Part shown: in pieces, positions 42,935 through 50,963 of the stretch
Layout: every line of letters starts with the position of its first letter
How positions within the stretch are numbered: the first letter of the stretch is position 1
NCBI RefSeq assembly: GCF_900103195.1
Contig: NZ_FMWU01000026.1
Coordinates: 18,103-82,102, forward strand
Length of the DNA: 64,000 bases
Direction of reading: 5' to 3'
DNA from: Methylobacterium sp. UNC378MF
GTDB taxonomy: Bacteria; Pseudomonadota; Alphaproteobacteria; Rhizobiales; Beijerinckiaceae
Notes under the pieces: model-generated
Seen by the model: the letters and a program-made list of their open reading frames with translations, nothing else
What the model was told of the DNA's origin: nothing
Database searches by the model: none
Made by a program: the position numbers and the translations under genes

Positions 42935-43048
42935 TTACCGCCGGTTTTCTCTCGTCGGCCCCTTGCCGGCCTTGATGAACCGGCCGACCAGTAGGCCGAG
43001 CGGGACCGACACCAGGAACCATGTGCGCAGGAATCGAAAGGCATTCAT
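42935..43048 (-). CDS. Small membrane protein, 37 residues
   Basis: ATG 43048 with GGAG ten bases upstream. One hydrophobic helix (FRFLRTWFLVSVPLGLLVG) flanked by basic residues, then a short basic tail (KAGKGPTRENRR). The charge layout favours a real small inner-membrane protein, but there is no homologue in this window to support it. Confidence 0.42.
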   Translation of the reverse strand: MNAFRFLRTWFLVSVPLGLLVGRFIKAGKGPTRENRR

Positions 43049-43201
43049 GGATCCGCTCCGGGGCGCGTGATCGATGTCGCGACCCAAGCCGTCTGAGGCT
43101 GACGTCGCCGACGCGATCGTGAGACATATCTGGTCCCTCGGCCAGCCGTTGCCAGTGGGACCCTGAGCGAGGCCGCACCGAGACGACATCCGGAGATGAT
43201 C

Positions 43202-44260
43202 ATGCGCATCCGCCCCGGCCTAGCCCTGTTGGCGAGTGCCGCACTCGGCCTGCCGACCATCGCCATTGCCGAGGCGAACGGACGTTCGCCGGCTGGCGCG
43301 CCGTCTCCGGAACAGCTCTCCCCGGATCAGAACGCGCGGAATCCCTCTTGGCCGCCGAACTTCTCCCGCAGCGTGCAGGGGACTGGAGTGCCTGGGCTGG
43401 ATGGCGGCCACGTCTTCCTCTGGAACCGGCCGCCGGGCTTCGATCCAGTCTCGACCCTGCGGGTCGACCGGCACGTGCCGGAGGGGTCGGGCGAGGCCAC
43501 CCACACCTACAAGGCGCTCTGGGCGCTGGGATCCACCGGCCCTCACAATGCCGGTTACGAGTGGACGATCACGGGCGAGTTGCACAACCGAGCCCTCGCG
43601 AGCACCGGTGCACAGAACGTCGCCGTCAACGGCACGATCTTCAAGGAGCCCAACGGATTGGGACCGGTGGGACCCTCTTGGGCCGGGAACTTCAACTGTG
43701 TCGACATGACCGACGAGGCCGATCCCCTTGCCTCCTGCATCGGCGCCGAGATTGACGTCTCGGCGCAGTCGCCGACCACGGACCGCAACCGGCAGCGGGT
43801 CGGTCTGCAGATCTCCACCGGCGGCGTACCGGGCGCCCATACCGGCTACGGGATCCTCATGGGCAACCTCACCGGCTCCATCACCGACCGGGCGATCTCG
43901 TTCCAGGGGGAGGGCACCTACGGTATCGGGATCGACGCCGCCGCCGCGCGGTTCACTGGCGTCCCGATGCTGCTCGCGGCCGGGCAGGCAATCGGGCTCG
44001 ACGGCAACCGCGAGGGCGCCTTCTCCCGCCGCCTCGGCTTCGACGGGCGCGATCTGGTCTACGGCACAGCGGCCGGACCGGTTATGCGCGTGAGCGATAG
44101 CGGGCAGATCGAGGCCGCTTCCCTTCGAGAGAGCCTGCCGCGGCCGCCCGCGAGCAGCCGCGCGCCGTGCACCCCTGGGGACCATGCCTGGGATGAGGCC
44201 TACGAATACCGCTGCGTCGCGCCCGACCGCTGGAAGCGTGCGACGCTCAGCGATTGGTGA
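43202..44260 (+). CDS. Secreted protein of unknown family, 352 residues
   Basis: ATG 43202 has a CGGAG site at the right distance (ATG 43196 would overlap it). Signal peptide to about 25. The mature part is rich in glycine, asparagine and aspartate, with short beta-type repeats such as GYGILMGNLTGSITDRAISFQG and TYGIGIDAAAARFTG that recall phage tail-fibre or beta-helix surfaces. A C-terminal CTPGDHAWDEAYEYRC holds a cysteine pair. No phage genes are near, so it is called as a surface protein without a known role. Confidence 0.65.
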   Translation: MRIRPGLALLASAALGLPTIAIAEANGRSPAGAPSPEQLSPDQNARNPSWPPNFSRSVQGTGVPGLDGGHVFLWNRPPGFDPVSTLRVDRHVPEGSGEATHTYKALWALGSTGPHNAGYEWTITGELHNRALASTGAQNVAVNGTIFKEPNGLGPVGPSWAGNFNCVDMTDEADPLASCIGAEIDVSAQSPTTDRNRQRVGLQISTGGVPGAHTGYGILMGNLTGSITDRAISFQGEGTYGIGIDAAAARFTGVPMLLAAGQAIGLDGNREGAFSRRLGFDGRDLVYGTAAGPVMRVSDSGQIEAASLRESLPRPPASSRAPCTPGDHAWDEAYEYRCVAPDRWKRATLSDW

Positions 44261-44276
44261 GCGCCGTCGCGGGAGG

Positions 44277-44618
44277 TCAGCGGTCGAGGATGCGCACCAC
44301 CGCGCGGGTCTCGGGGTCGACGACCACGATCTTGTCGCCGGGCGCCACGAAGTAGCCAAAGCGGCGCAGCCGCGGGTTCGGGGCCTCCGTGAAGGGCGCC
44401 AGCCGCACGTCGGGCGGCACGATGCTGCCGGGCCGCAGCGGGATCGATCCCACGATCGGTCCCGGGCCCACCGGCCGGCGGACGATGTAGTCGCGTACCA
44501 CGACGTCGTCGTCGGGGCCGAACTCGTCGGGGGTCACGATCACCGCCTGCGCGCAGGCGGAGCCGGTGAACAGTGCGGCAAACCCGAGGGCTGCGGCGAG
44601 GCTGGCGCGGGTCGACAT
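44277..44618 (-). CDS. DUF1236-like secreted protein
   Basis: 113 residues from ATG 44618. Signal peptide cleaved near ACA-QAV (24). The C-terminal RRFGYFVAPGDKIVVVDPETRAVVRIL matches the pattern of DUF1236 proteins of rhizobia and relatives, where a tyrosine and a VVDP.TR.V stretch are conserved. Function unknown. It ends 16 bp from the convergent gene at 44260. Confidence 0.65.
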   Translation of the reverse strand: MSTRASLAAALGFAALFTGSACAQAVIVTPDEFGPDDDVVVRDYIVRRPVGPGPIVGSIPLRPGSIVPPDVRLAPFTEAPNPRLRRFGYFVAPGDKIVVVDPETRAVVRILDR

Positions 44619-44701
44619 GGCAGACTCCCGTGGTGCCCGGGTGGGAATTCCCGGGCCGCCGGAAACATTAGGGTCTGCGTTTCGGTTCCCGGCCGTACCG
44701 G

Positions 44702-45565
44702 TCACCGGCCGATCTGCCCAACCTCCGCGAGGGGGACCGGCGACCAGCGGGTCAGCTGGACGTAGCCGTCGAGGGCCGCCACCACGACGTGGCGGCGGTG
44801 GCGGTGCACCACCGCCCCGGGCGTGTGCGCGTGGCGCTCCTGCCATCCTTGCGCCTCCGCCACGAAGACCCGGGCATCCCCGAGCCGGGCGATCGTCTCG
44901 ACCGTGCCGAAGGCCCGCATCCGGCGCAGGACCGTCTCGACGTCCTGCCGGAAGTCGAGCGTCCGGTCGGCGTCGGTGGCGCGTGGCCAGTAGGAGCCGT
45001 CTCCCTGCGGTTCGGAGCGCCGCCAGCGGTTGGGCAGGTCGCGGCCGAGGGGACCCGCGGCGAGGCGGCGCGCCGCCATCTGGCACTTGGCGAGCAGCGT
45101 CTCGTGGCTCTCGTCCGAACTCAGCGCGAAGATGTCCTGGGCGAGGAGATCGCCGGTGTCGAAGCCCTCGGCGAGCACATGGGCGCTGACGCCCCAGGTC
45201 TCGTAGCGGTCGAGCACGGCGCGGAACAGCGGGTAGGGACCCCGGCCTATCGGAAGCGGGGAGGGATGGATGTTGAGCCCATAGGCGGCGCGGCCCTTCC
45301 AACCCTTGATGAGCCAGGGATATCCCGCGACCACCAGCGCCCAATCCCGGCCGTGCTCGGCCTGCAGCGCCTCGATGTCCCGCTCGCGGATCCGCGAGAG
45401 CTGGATCGGCAGCCGCAGCGACCGGGCGCGAGCGACGATGACCTCGTTGTGGTCGTAGACCCCGTCGCAGGGGCGCGTGAACAGCTTCACCGGCGTCCAG
45501 CCGGCGTCGAGCAGCCCCTCGAAGACCCCGCCGAGGAAGTCGATGCCGGCGAACGCGAACTTCAT
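44702..45565 (-). CDS. Formyltransferase family protein
   Basis: 287 residues from ATG 45565. The N-terminal domain has the formyltransferase core motif N-I-H-P-S-x-L-P (GLNIHPSPLPIGRGP) with catalytic-type Asn and His, and FDTGDLLAQ giving the third catalytic Asp. The closest known groups are methionyl-tRNA formyltransferase and sugar-nucleotide N-formyltransferases (ArnA, VioF types). It lacks the usual fmt neighbour def, and no sugar aminotransferase gene is near, so substrate is open. It is divergent from the SDR gene at 45676. Confidence 0.8.
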   Translation of the reverse strand: MKFAFAGIDFLGGVFEGLLDAGWTPVKLFTRPCDGVYDHNEVIVARARSLRLPIQLSRIRERDIEALQAEHGRDWALVVAGYPWLIKGWKGRAAYGLNIHPSPLPIGRGPYPLFRAVLDRYETWGVSAHVLAEGFDTGDLLAQDIFALSSDESHETLLAKCQMAARRLAAGPLGRDLPNRWRRSEPQGDGSYWPRATDADRTLDFRQDVETVLRRMRAFGTVETIARLGDARVFVAEAQGWQERHAHTPGAVVHRHRRHVVVAALDGYVQLTRWSPVPLAEVGQIGR

Positions 45566-45675
45566 GCTTGCCGCCTGCGACCTTGTGGACGTGGAGGGCA
45601 CGGGTCGACCGCCTGCCCAGGGGTGTGCCCCGCCTTACCTTGATCGGGCCGAGACGGGTAGCAAGGGGGTTCAAC

Positions 45676-46410
45676 GTGCGTCGGGTGATCATCTATGGCG
45701 GGACCGGGGGGATCGGTCTCGCCACGGCCCGTGCGCTGCGGGCCCGTGGCTACGCGCTGCATCTTGCCGCCCGGGATGCAGAGCGCCTTTCGGACGCCGC
45801 GTCGGAGCTGGGTGAGACCAGCGTCACGGCCGGCGATGTCGCGGATCCGGATTTCGTATCCCGCGCCACCGAGGCCGCCGGTCCGCGACTCGCAGGCTTG
45901 GTCTACGCGGTCGGCACGATCAACCTGCGGCCGCTGAGTCGGCTGACGCGAGCCGATGTCGAAGGCGACTTCGCCGTCAACGCCCTCGGTGCCTTCTCGG
46001 CGGTGCAGGCCGCCGCGGGCGCTCTCAAGGCGGGGGCCGGCGAAACGGGCGCCGGGATCGTGCTGTTCTCGACGGTGGCCGCCGCGCAGGGTTTCGCGGC
46101 GCATGCCTCCGTCGCCATGGCCAAGGGCGCCGTCGAGGGCCTGGCGCTGTCGCTGGCGGCCGAACTCGCCCCCCAGATCCGCGTCAACGTCGTGGCGCCC
46201 TCGCTGACGCGCACCCCGCTCGCCGCCGGGATCACCGGCAACGAGACGCTCGCGCAGGGGATCGCCGCGATGCATGCCCTCCAGCGATTGGGGCGCCCGG
46301 AAGATGTCGGCGCCCTGGCGGCCTTCCTGGTCTCCGACGAGGCGGCCTGGATCACCGGCCAGGTCATCGGTGTCGATGGCGGCCGCTCCGCCCTGCGCAC
46401 CAAGGGCTGA
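45676..46410 (+). CDS. SDR-family protein without the catalytic tyrosine
   Basis: 244 residues from GTG 45676 (GGGGG site). Rossmann motif YGGTGGIGLATARAL at the N terminus and a C-terminal ITGQVIGVDGG are standard for short-chain dehydrogenases. The YxxxK motif reads VAMAK: the tyrosine four residues before lysine is valine, while serine (LFST) and lysine remain. It starts a two-gene plus-strand unit, ending 5 bp before the photolyase start. Confidence 0.85.
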   Translation: MRRVIIYGGTGGIGLATARALRARGYALHLAARDAERLSDAASELGETSVTAGDVADPDFVSRATEAAGPRLAGLVYAVGTINLRPLSRLTRADVEGDFAVNALGAFSAVQAAAGALKAGAGETGAGIVLFSTVAAAQGFAAHASVAMAKGAVEGLALSLAAELAPQIRVNVVAPSLTRTPLAAGITGNETLAQGIAAMHALQRLGRPEDVGALAAFLVSDEAAWITGQVIGVDGGRSALRTKG

Positions 46411-46414
46411 GACG

Positions 46415-48019
46415 GTGGCCGCGAATCGCCGCGGCAGTGCCGCAAGGGGCGGCACGCTGCGCTTCGTCCTGGGCGATCAGCTGACCCGCCGGGTGTCGAG
46501 CCTCGTCGATCTCGATCCCGCGCGCGACGTCGTGCTGATGGTCGAGGTCCGGGACGAGGCGACTTATGTCCGCCATCACAAGCAGAAGATCGCCTTCCTG
46601 TTCGCCGCCATGCGCCATGTCGCGGCCGAGCTGGAGGCGGAGGGGATCGCCGTCGACTACGTCCGCCTCACCGATGCGGGCAATACCGGCAGCTTCACCG
46701 GCGAACTGGAGCGCGCCGTCGCGCGCCACAGGCCGGAGCGGATCGTCGTCACCGAGCCCGGGGAATGGCGTGTCTGGGAGATGATGCAGGATTGGCGCGA
46801 GACGCTCCCGATCCCGGTCGAGATCCGCGCCGACAACCGCTTCCTGTGTCCGCGGGAGGATTTCGCGCGGTGGGCCGAGGGCCGACATCACCTGCGGATG
46901 GAGACCTTCTACCGGGGCATGCGCCGCCGCAGCGGCCTCCTGATGGACGGCGGCGAGCCAGCGGGCGGCCGCTGGAACTACGATCCCGAAAACCGCAAGC
47001 GCCTCCCGAAAGGACACCGGCCGCCGGACCGGATCGGGTTCCAGCCGGATTCCGTGACGCGCGACGTCATCGCGCTGGTGGAGGCGGAGTTCGGCGATCA
47101 TTTCGGCGACCTGACCGGCTTCTCCTGGCCGGTGACCCGGGCCGATGCCCTCGCGGCGCTCCGGCACTTCCTGACGGAGGCCCTGCCGACCTTCGGCGAC
47201 TATCAGGATGCGATGAAGGCCGGCGCGCCGTTCCTGTACCACGCGCTCCTGTCGCCCGCCCTCAATGCCGGGTTGCTCACCGCCGAGGAGGTGTGCTGGG
47301 CCGCCGAACGGGCCTATCGCGACGGTTCGGCGCCGCTCCACTGCGTCGAGGGCTTCATCCGGCAGATCCTCGGCTGGCGGGAATACGTGCGCGGCCTCTA
47401 CTGGGCGCGCATGCCCGCCTACCGGGAAACCAACGCCCTCGGCGCGGGCCGCGACCTGCCGTGGTTCTACTGGTCGGGGGAGACGGCGCTCAACTGCATC
47501 GCGCAGGTGGTCTCGGACACGCGCGCCCACGCCTATGCCCATCACATCCAGCGCCTGATGGTGACCGGCAACTTCGCCCTCATCGCCGGCCTCGACCCGG
47601 CTCAGGTCGAGGAATGGTACCTGATCGTCTTCGCGGACGCCTACGAATGGGTCGAGCTGCCCAACGTCCACGGCATGGTGCTGTGGGCCGATGGCGGCGT
47701 GATGGGCTCGAAACCCTACGCGGCCTCGGGCGCCTATATCGACCGAATGTCGGATTATTGTGCGTCCTGCACCTACGACGTGAAGGTCAAAGCCGGGCCG
47801 GGCGCCTGTCCGTTCAACTATCTGTACTGGAACTTCCTGATCGAGAACGAGCAGCGATTGGCTGGCAACCAGCGCCTGGCGATGCCGTACCGGACCTTGC
47901 GCGGCTTCAGCGAAAATCGCCGGGCCGAGATCCGCCGCGACGCGGCCGCGTTCCTCGATTCCCTCGAGCCCCGGCCGGGCTCCGCTCACAGGGAGGACCA
48001 GACCGAGAGCGTCAGGTAG
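46415..48019 (+). CDS. FeS-type photolyase / cryptochrome (PhrB-CryB group)
   Basis: 534 residues from GTG 46415. Belongs to the FeS bacterial cryptochromes/(6-4) photolyases: N-terminal lumazine-binding fold (LRFVLGDQLTRR) and C-terminal FAD domain. The cluster cysteines are visible as the ALNCIAQ cysteine and the C-x2-C-x12-C spacing in YCASCTYDVKVKAGPGACPF. It should repair (6-4) photoproducts using blue light. Its 3' end overlaps the convergent bcsS by 34 bp. Confidence 0.92.
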   Translation: MAANRRGSAARGGTLRFVLGDQLTRRVSSLVDLDPARDVVLMVEVRDEATYVRHHKQKIAFLFAAMRHVAAELEAEGIAVDYVRLTDAGNTGSFTGELERAVARHRPERIVVTEPGEWRVWEMMQDWRETLPIPVEIRADNRFLCPREDFARWAEGRHHLRMETFYRGMRRRSGLLMDGGEPAGGRWNYDPENRKRLPKGHRPPDRIGFQPDSVTRDVIALVEAEFGDHFGDLTGFSWPVTRADALAALRHFLTEALPTFGDYQDAMKAGAPFLYHALLSPALNAGLLTAEEVCWAAERAYRDGSAPLHCVEGFIRQILGWREYVRGLYWARMPAYRETNALGAGRDLPWFYWSGETALNCIAQVVSDTRAHAYAHHIQRLMVTGNFALIAGLDPAQVEEWYLIVFADAYEWVELPNVHGMVLWADGGVMGSKPYAASGAYIDRMSDYCASCTYDVKVKAGPGACPFNYLYWNFLIENEQRLAGNQRLAMPYRTLRGFSENRRAEIRRDAAAFLDSLEPRPGSAHREDQTESVR

Positions 48020-48711
48020 GGACGGGCCCGGGCGCGTCCCGCCTCGGACTGGACGCCCGCGGATGCGCGGAAGCTGTAGCGGCCGAGGGTGAAGTCGGTC
48101 GCGTGCAGTCCGAGGCTCCACTTCGCGTAGCCGGTCGTGTCCGTGTAGAGCGCGGCCTCGGGGCCGATATAGGTCTCGTACAGGCGATAGCCCCAGGCGA
48201 TACGCGCCCAGAGGCTGTCGCGGGCCGACCCCGCGACCGCGGTCGCCTGAAGGAGGGTCGCATCCGTCGGGCGCGCCCAGACCTCGCCGTGGAGCCGCAG
48301 GCCGAAGCGTGTCGGCAGGGCGTCGACATCGCGCCCCGCAACCAGCATCTCCGTCGTGGCCTCGGGGCCCGCATAGGCAGCGGTCACGCCCCAATCGAAG
48401 AACCACTGATACCCGGCGACCGCGGCCGCGGCGACGGTGTACCGCGCACGCGCACCCTCGGCACCGTGCTCGGATCGCCGTCCGCCGCCGACGCTCGCGA
48501 GCGCGGTGAAGCCATCCTGCGCGAGGGAGGTGAGGCCCACCTTCGTCCCGAAGGTCAGGAAGGTGTCCCCGCCCGCATCGAGGCTGCCGAACAGGAGCAT
48601 GTCGATATCGCTGGCGCGCGCGTCGGGGGCAGGACAGGCGCGTCCTGCAAGCAGGGCCGGGATCGCGAGCAGAAGACCGCCGATCCCTCGGGTGAGACGG
48701 GGGCCGCGCAC
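47986..48711 (-). CDS. Cellulose biosynthesis protein BcsS-like
   Basis: 241 residues from GTG 48711. Signal peptide (LLLAIPALLAGRACPA...), then a beta-strand-rich mature part with alternating aromatic and polar residues (YQWFFDWGVTAAYAGPEA, YGYRLYETYIGPEA-like) expected for an outer-membrane barrel. This fits the BcsS family that accompanies cellulose synthase in alphaproteobacteria, but no bcs genes are in the window. Overlaps the photolyase gene tail to tail. Confidence 0.78.
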   Translation of the reverse strand: MRGPRLTRGIGGLLLAIPALLAGRACPAPDARASDIDMLLFGSLDAGGDTFLTFGTKVGLTSLAQDGFTALASVGGGRRSEHGAEGARARYTVAAAAVAGYQWFFDWGVTAAYAGPEATTEMLVAGRDVDALPTRFGLRLHGEVWARPTDATLLQATAVAGSARDSLWARIAWGYRLYETYIGPEAALYTDTTGYAKWSLGLHATDFTLGRYSFRASAGVQSEAGRARARPYLTLSVWSSL

Positions 48712-48743
48712 GGTCTATCCCTCCAGGCTGGAGCTGATGGTTA

Positions 48744-48776
48744 AGATAAAATGCCGTGCTGTGCGGCGTTTTATCT
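48744..48776. promoter_or_regulatory. 33-bp inverted repeat between bcsS and exoD
   Basis: AGATAAAATGCCG and CGGCGTTTTATCT pair over 13 positions with a single mismatch and a 7-base loop, 32 bp upstream of the bcsS start. It is AT-richer than its surroundings. CTCCAG-G-CTGGAG lies next to it at 48721-48733. Operator or 5' leader structure for bcsS is the likeliest role. Confidence 0.45.
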
Positions 48777-49005
48777 GGTCGCGCGCCGAGATTTGTGTGG
48801 ATGGTGCCCCGGTATCGGCCGAGAGGATCGAAATTCTGGCGGTCTGCCGCGTAATTCAACTTGAACGTTACTTTGAGCGGTCGCCCGTAATCTTGGGACA
48901 TGGCCCGCCGGCCGGAGGTCCGCGCAGTGTCGCGAATCTGCCGTGCTTGGCGTGCCAGATGTTCTCGGCTAGAGCCCCCGCGGGAAAGCGAAGGTTGGCA
49001 GATCC

Positions 49006-49608
49006 TTGACCTCCGGTGCACGAACGTCGGACGTCCTCACCGTGCTGGCGAGCCAGGAGGGCGAGCGCCTCACCGTGGGCGACATCGTCGCGGTCCTGCG
49101 GGACCGTGCCTTCGCGCTGCTCGTGGTCCTGTTGGGGCTGCCGAATTGCCTGCCGATGCCGCCGCCGATCCCGCTGATCTGCGGCCTGCTCCTGCTCCTC
49201 GTGGCGATTCAGATCGCCGCCGGGATGTCGGCGCCTTGGCTGCCGCGGATGCTCCTCGGCCGCTCGATCGCCCTGACCGACGTCCGGAGGGCCGTCACCC
49301 GTGCGGTGCCGATCCTGCGCCGCCTGGAGCGCTGGTCGCGCCCCCGCGTCAGCGTGTTCGAGACCGCGCTCGGCATGCGCGGCATGGGGATCGTCCTGCT
49401 GGCCCTGGCGCTGGCGCTCATCGTCGCCGCGCCCATCGTGGGGCAGATTCCGCTCGGTCTCGCGGTGTGCCTGGTCGGGCTCGGCCTCGTCGAGCGCGAC
49501 GGTCTCGTCGTCCTGGGCGGCTTGGTGATCGGGATGTTCGGCGTCGCCATCAATGCCGGCTTCGCCTACGCGGTGATCTCCGGGATCGTCGGTCTTCTCA
49601 ACCTCTGA
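49006..49608 (+). CDS. exoD: ExoD-like exopolysaccharide synthesis protein
   Basis: 200 residues from TTG 49006. Four to five hydrophobic helices, with the family segment LLVVLLGLPNCLPMPPPIPLICGL near residue 38. ExoD affects exopolysaccharide amount and alkali tolerance in rhizobia by an unknown mechanism; inner membrane. Convergent with ldtR, 9 bp apart. Confidence 0.87.
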   Translation: MTSGARTSDVLTVLASQEGERLTVGDIVAVLRDRAFALLVVLLGLPNCLPMPPPIPLICGLLLLLVAIQIAAGMSAPWLPRMLLGRSIALTDVRRAVTRAVPILRRLERWSRPRVSVFETALGMRGMGIVLLALALALIVAAPIVGQIPLGLAVCLVGLGLVERDGLVVLGGLVIGMFGVAINAGFAYAVISGIVGLLNL

Positions 49609-49617
49609 CGGTCGGCC

Positions 49618-50130
49618 TCAGAGGCGGTAGCGGATCTGGTCGGTCCAGAAGCGCTCGAGGCGGGTCAGCGCCTGGTTCAGGCGATTGAAGTCGTCCTCGG
49701 AGATTCCACCGATCGGCGTGATCGTCCGGGCATGCTTGTCATAGAGCGTCTGGATGATCTCGTGGACCTGACGACCCTTGTCGGTCAGGCTGATCCGGAC
49801 GGAGCGGCGGTCCGTCTTGGAGCGGGCGTGGTGGAGATAGCCTGCCTCGACCAGCTTCTTCACGTTGTACGAGACGTTGGACCCGAGATAATAGCCCTTG
49901 GTCCGCAGCTCGCTCGCGGTCAGCTCCTTGTCGCCGATGTTGTACAGGAGCAGCGCCTGGACGCTGTTGACGTCCTCACGGCCGCGGCGCTCGAACTCGT
50001 CCTTGATCACGTCGAGCAGCCGGCGATGCAGCCGCTCCACGAGGTGGAGCGCTTCCAGGTAGGATCCCTTGGGGGAAGCGGCCTCCTCGGGGGCTTCGAC
50101 CTGCGCGACTCGGGCGTTCTGGGTCTTCAT
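49618..50130 (-). CDS. ldtR: LdtR-type MarR-family regulator
   Basis: 170 residues from ATG 50130. Winged helix-turn-helix of the MarR type (LRTKGYYLGSNVSYNVKKLVEAGYL), with the strongly conserved alphaproteobacterial LdtR core SVQALLLYNIGDKELTASEL. In Liberibacter and rhizobia LdtR activates an L,D-transpeptidase gene and affects osmotic tolerance. The 160 bp upstream is AT-rich and probably contains its own operator. An L,D-transpeptidase gene in this window is at 21153. Confidence 0.9.
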   Translation of the reverse strand: MKTQNARVAQVEAPEEAASPKGSYLEALHLVERLHRRLLDVIKDEFERRGREDVNSVQALLLYNIGDKELTASELRTKGYYLGSNVSYNVKKLVEAGYLHHARSKTDRRSVRISLTDKGRQVHEIIQTLYDKHARTITPIGGISEDDFNRLNQALTRLERFWTDQIRYRL

Positions 50131-50290
50131 CTCTGCCTCGCCATCCGTTGATCCGGCACCCGTTCGATGCGGCGCCGTTGATGATGGCTAAGCTAGGGCT
50201 CGGAAATGAAAGGCCATTTAAGCGACAGGATGAATTCGCGATTTACTCTTCGCGGTAAAGACAAACTGAATGAAGATAAGAACGGTTCGT

Positions 50291-50749
50291 TCACCGTGCT
50301 TCCTGCGCGGCGAGCCAGGACAGCAGGAAGTACAACGTCACGACGCAGCCCCCGAATACGAGCAGCGGGACCGGCAACGGCAAGAGTTGCGGTGTCAGAA
50401 CCGCCAGCGTCATCGCGGATGTGACTGCGAGCAACCAGATCACGCCGCCCCAGGCGCTCGTCAGCCACAATCCGATCGCCGCCGCGGCATCGATCACCGC
50501 GAAATAGACGATCGCGGATTGCCGGCCGAAGGGTTCCGCCTCGAAGGGCCGGACCCCCGGCATGATGTCGAGGATGGTCGCCCAGGCGAAGACGCTCTTG
50601 AGGAGCCAGATCAGCGCCGTGAGCCGCATGAACCAGATCAGAACCGTGTCCCACGTGCCGGGTGCCGGCCCCTGGACGCGCTCGATCCGGTCGCTCGGCA
50701 CCCCGCCCGGCCTCGGCGTCTTGCGCCGGATCGGAAGGTAGCCGGGCAC
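50291..50749 (-). CDS. DUF6163 membrane protein
   Basis: 152 residues from GTG 50749 (start uncertain; the frame is open further). Four hydrophobic helices begin with VLIWFMRLTALIWLLKSVFAW. Conserved between ldtR and hemB in many alphaproteobacteria; no known function. Confidence 0.75.
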   Translation of the reverse strand: MPGYLPIRRKTPRPGGVPSDRIERVQGPAPGTWDTVLIWFMRLTALIWLLKSVFAWATILDIMPGVRPFEAEPFGRQSAIVYFAVIDAAAAIGLWLTSAWGGVIWLLAVTSAMTLAVLTPQLLPLPVPLLVFGGCVVTLYFLLSWLAAQEAR

Positions 50750-50963
50750 TATCGGAGACTCGCAGAGATGATGGGCCGGTGCATGGGCGAGGGGCCGGGG
50801 TCCTGATCCGTTGGAAAGGGAACGCGCCGGGTTGAAGCGGTTCCGCCGTCCTGCGTCAACGGTCGGGTTTCGTCGCGCCCGCCCGGTGTGGTAGTCGAAC
50901 GCCTCCGGCGCAGGGGCGCCGCGCGATCCGCGGCGTGGTCCGCGCGAACGGTAGCGAAGCCGC

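Noticed and set aside
43202..44260. Prophage tail gene
   Set aside because: Has a signal peptide and no neighbouring phage structural or lysis genes.
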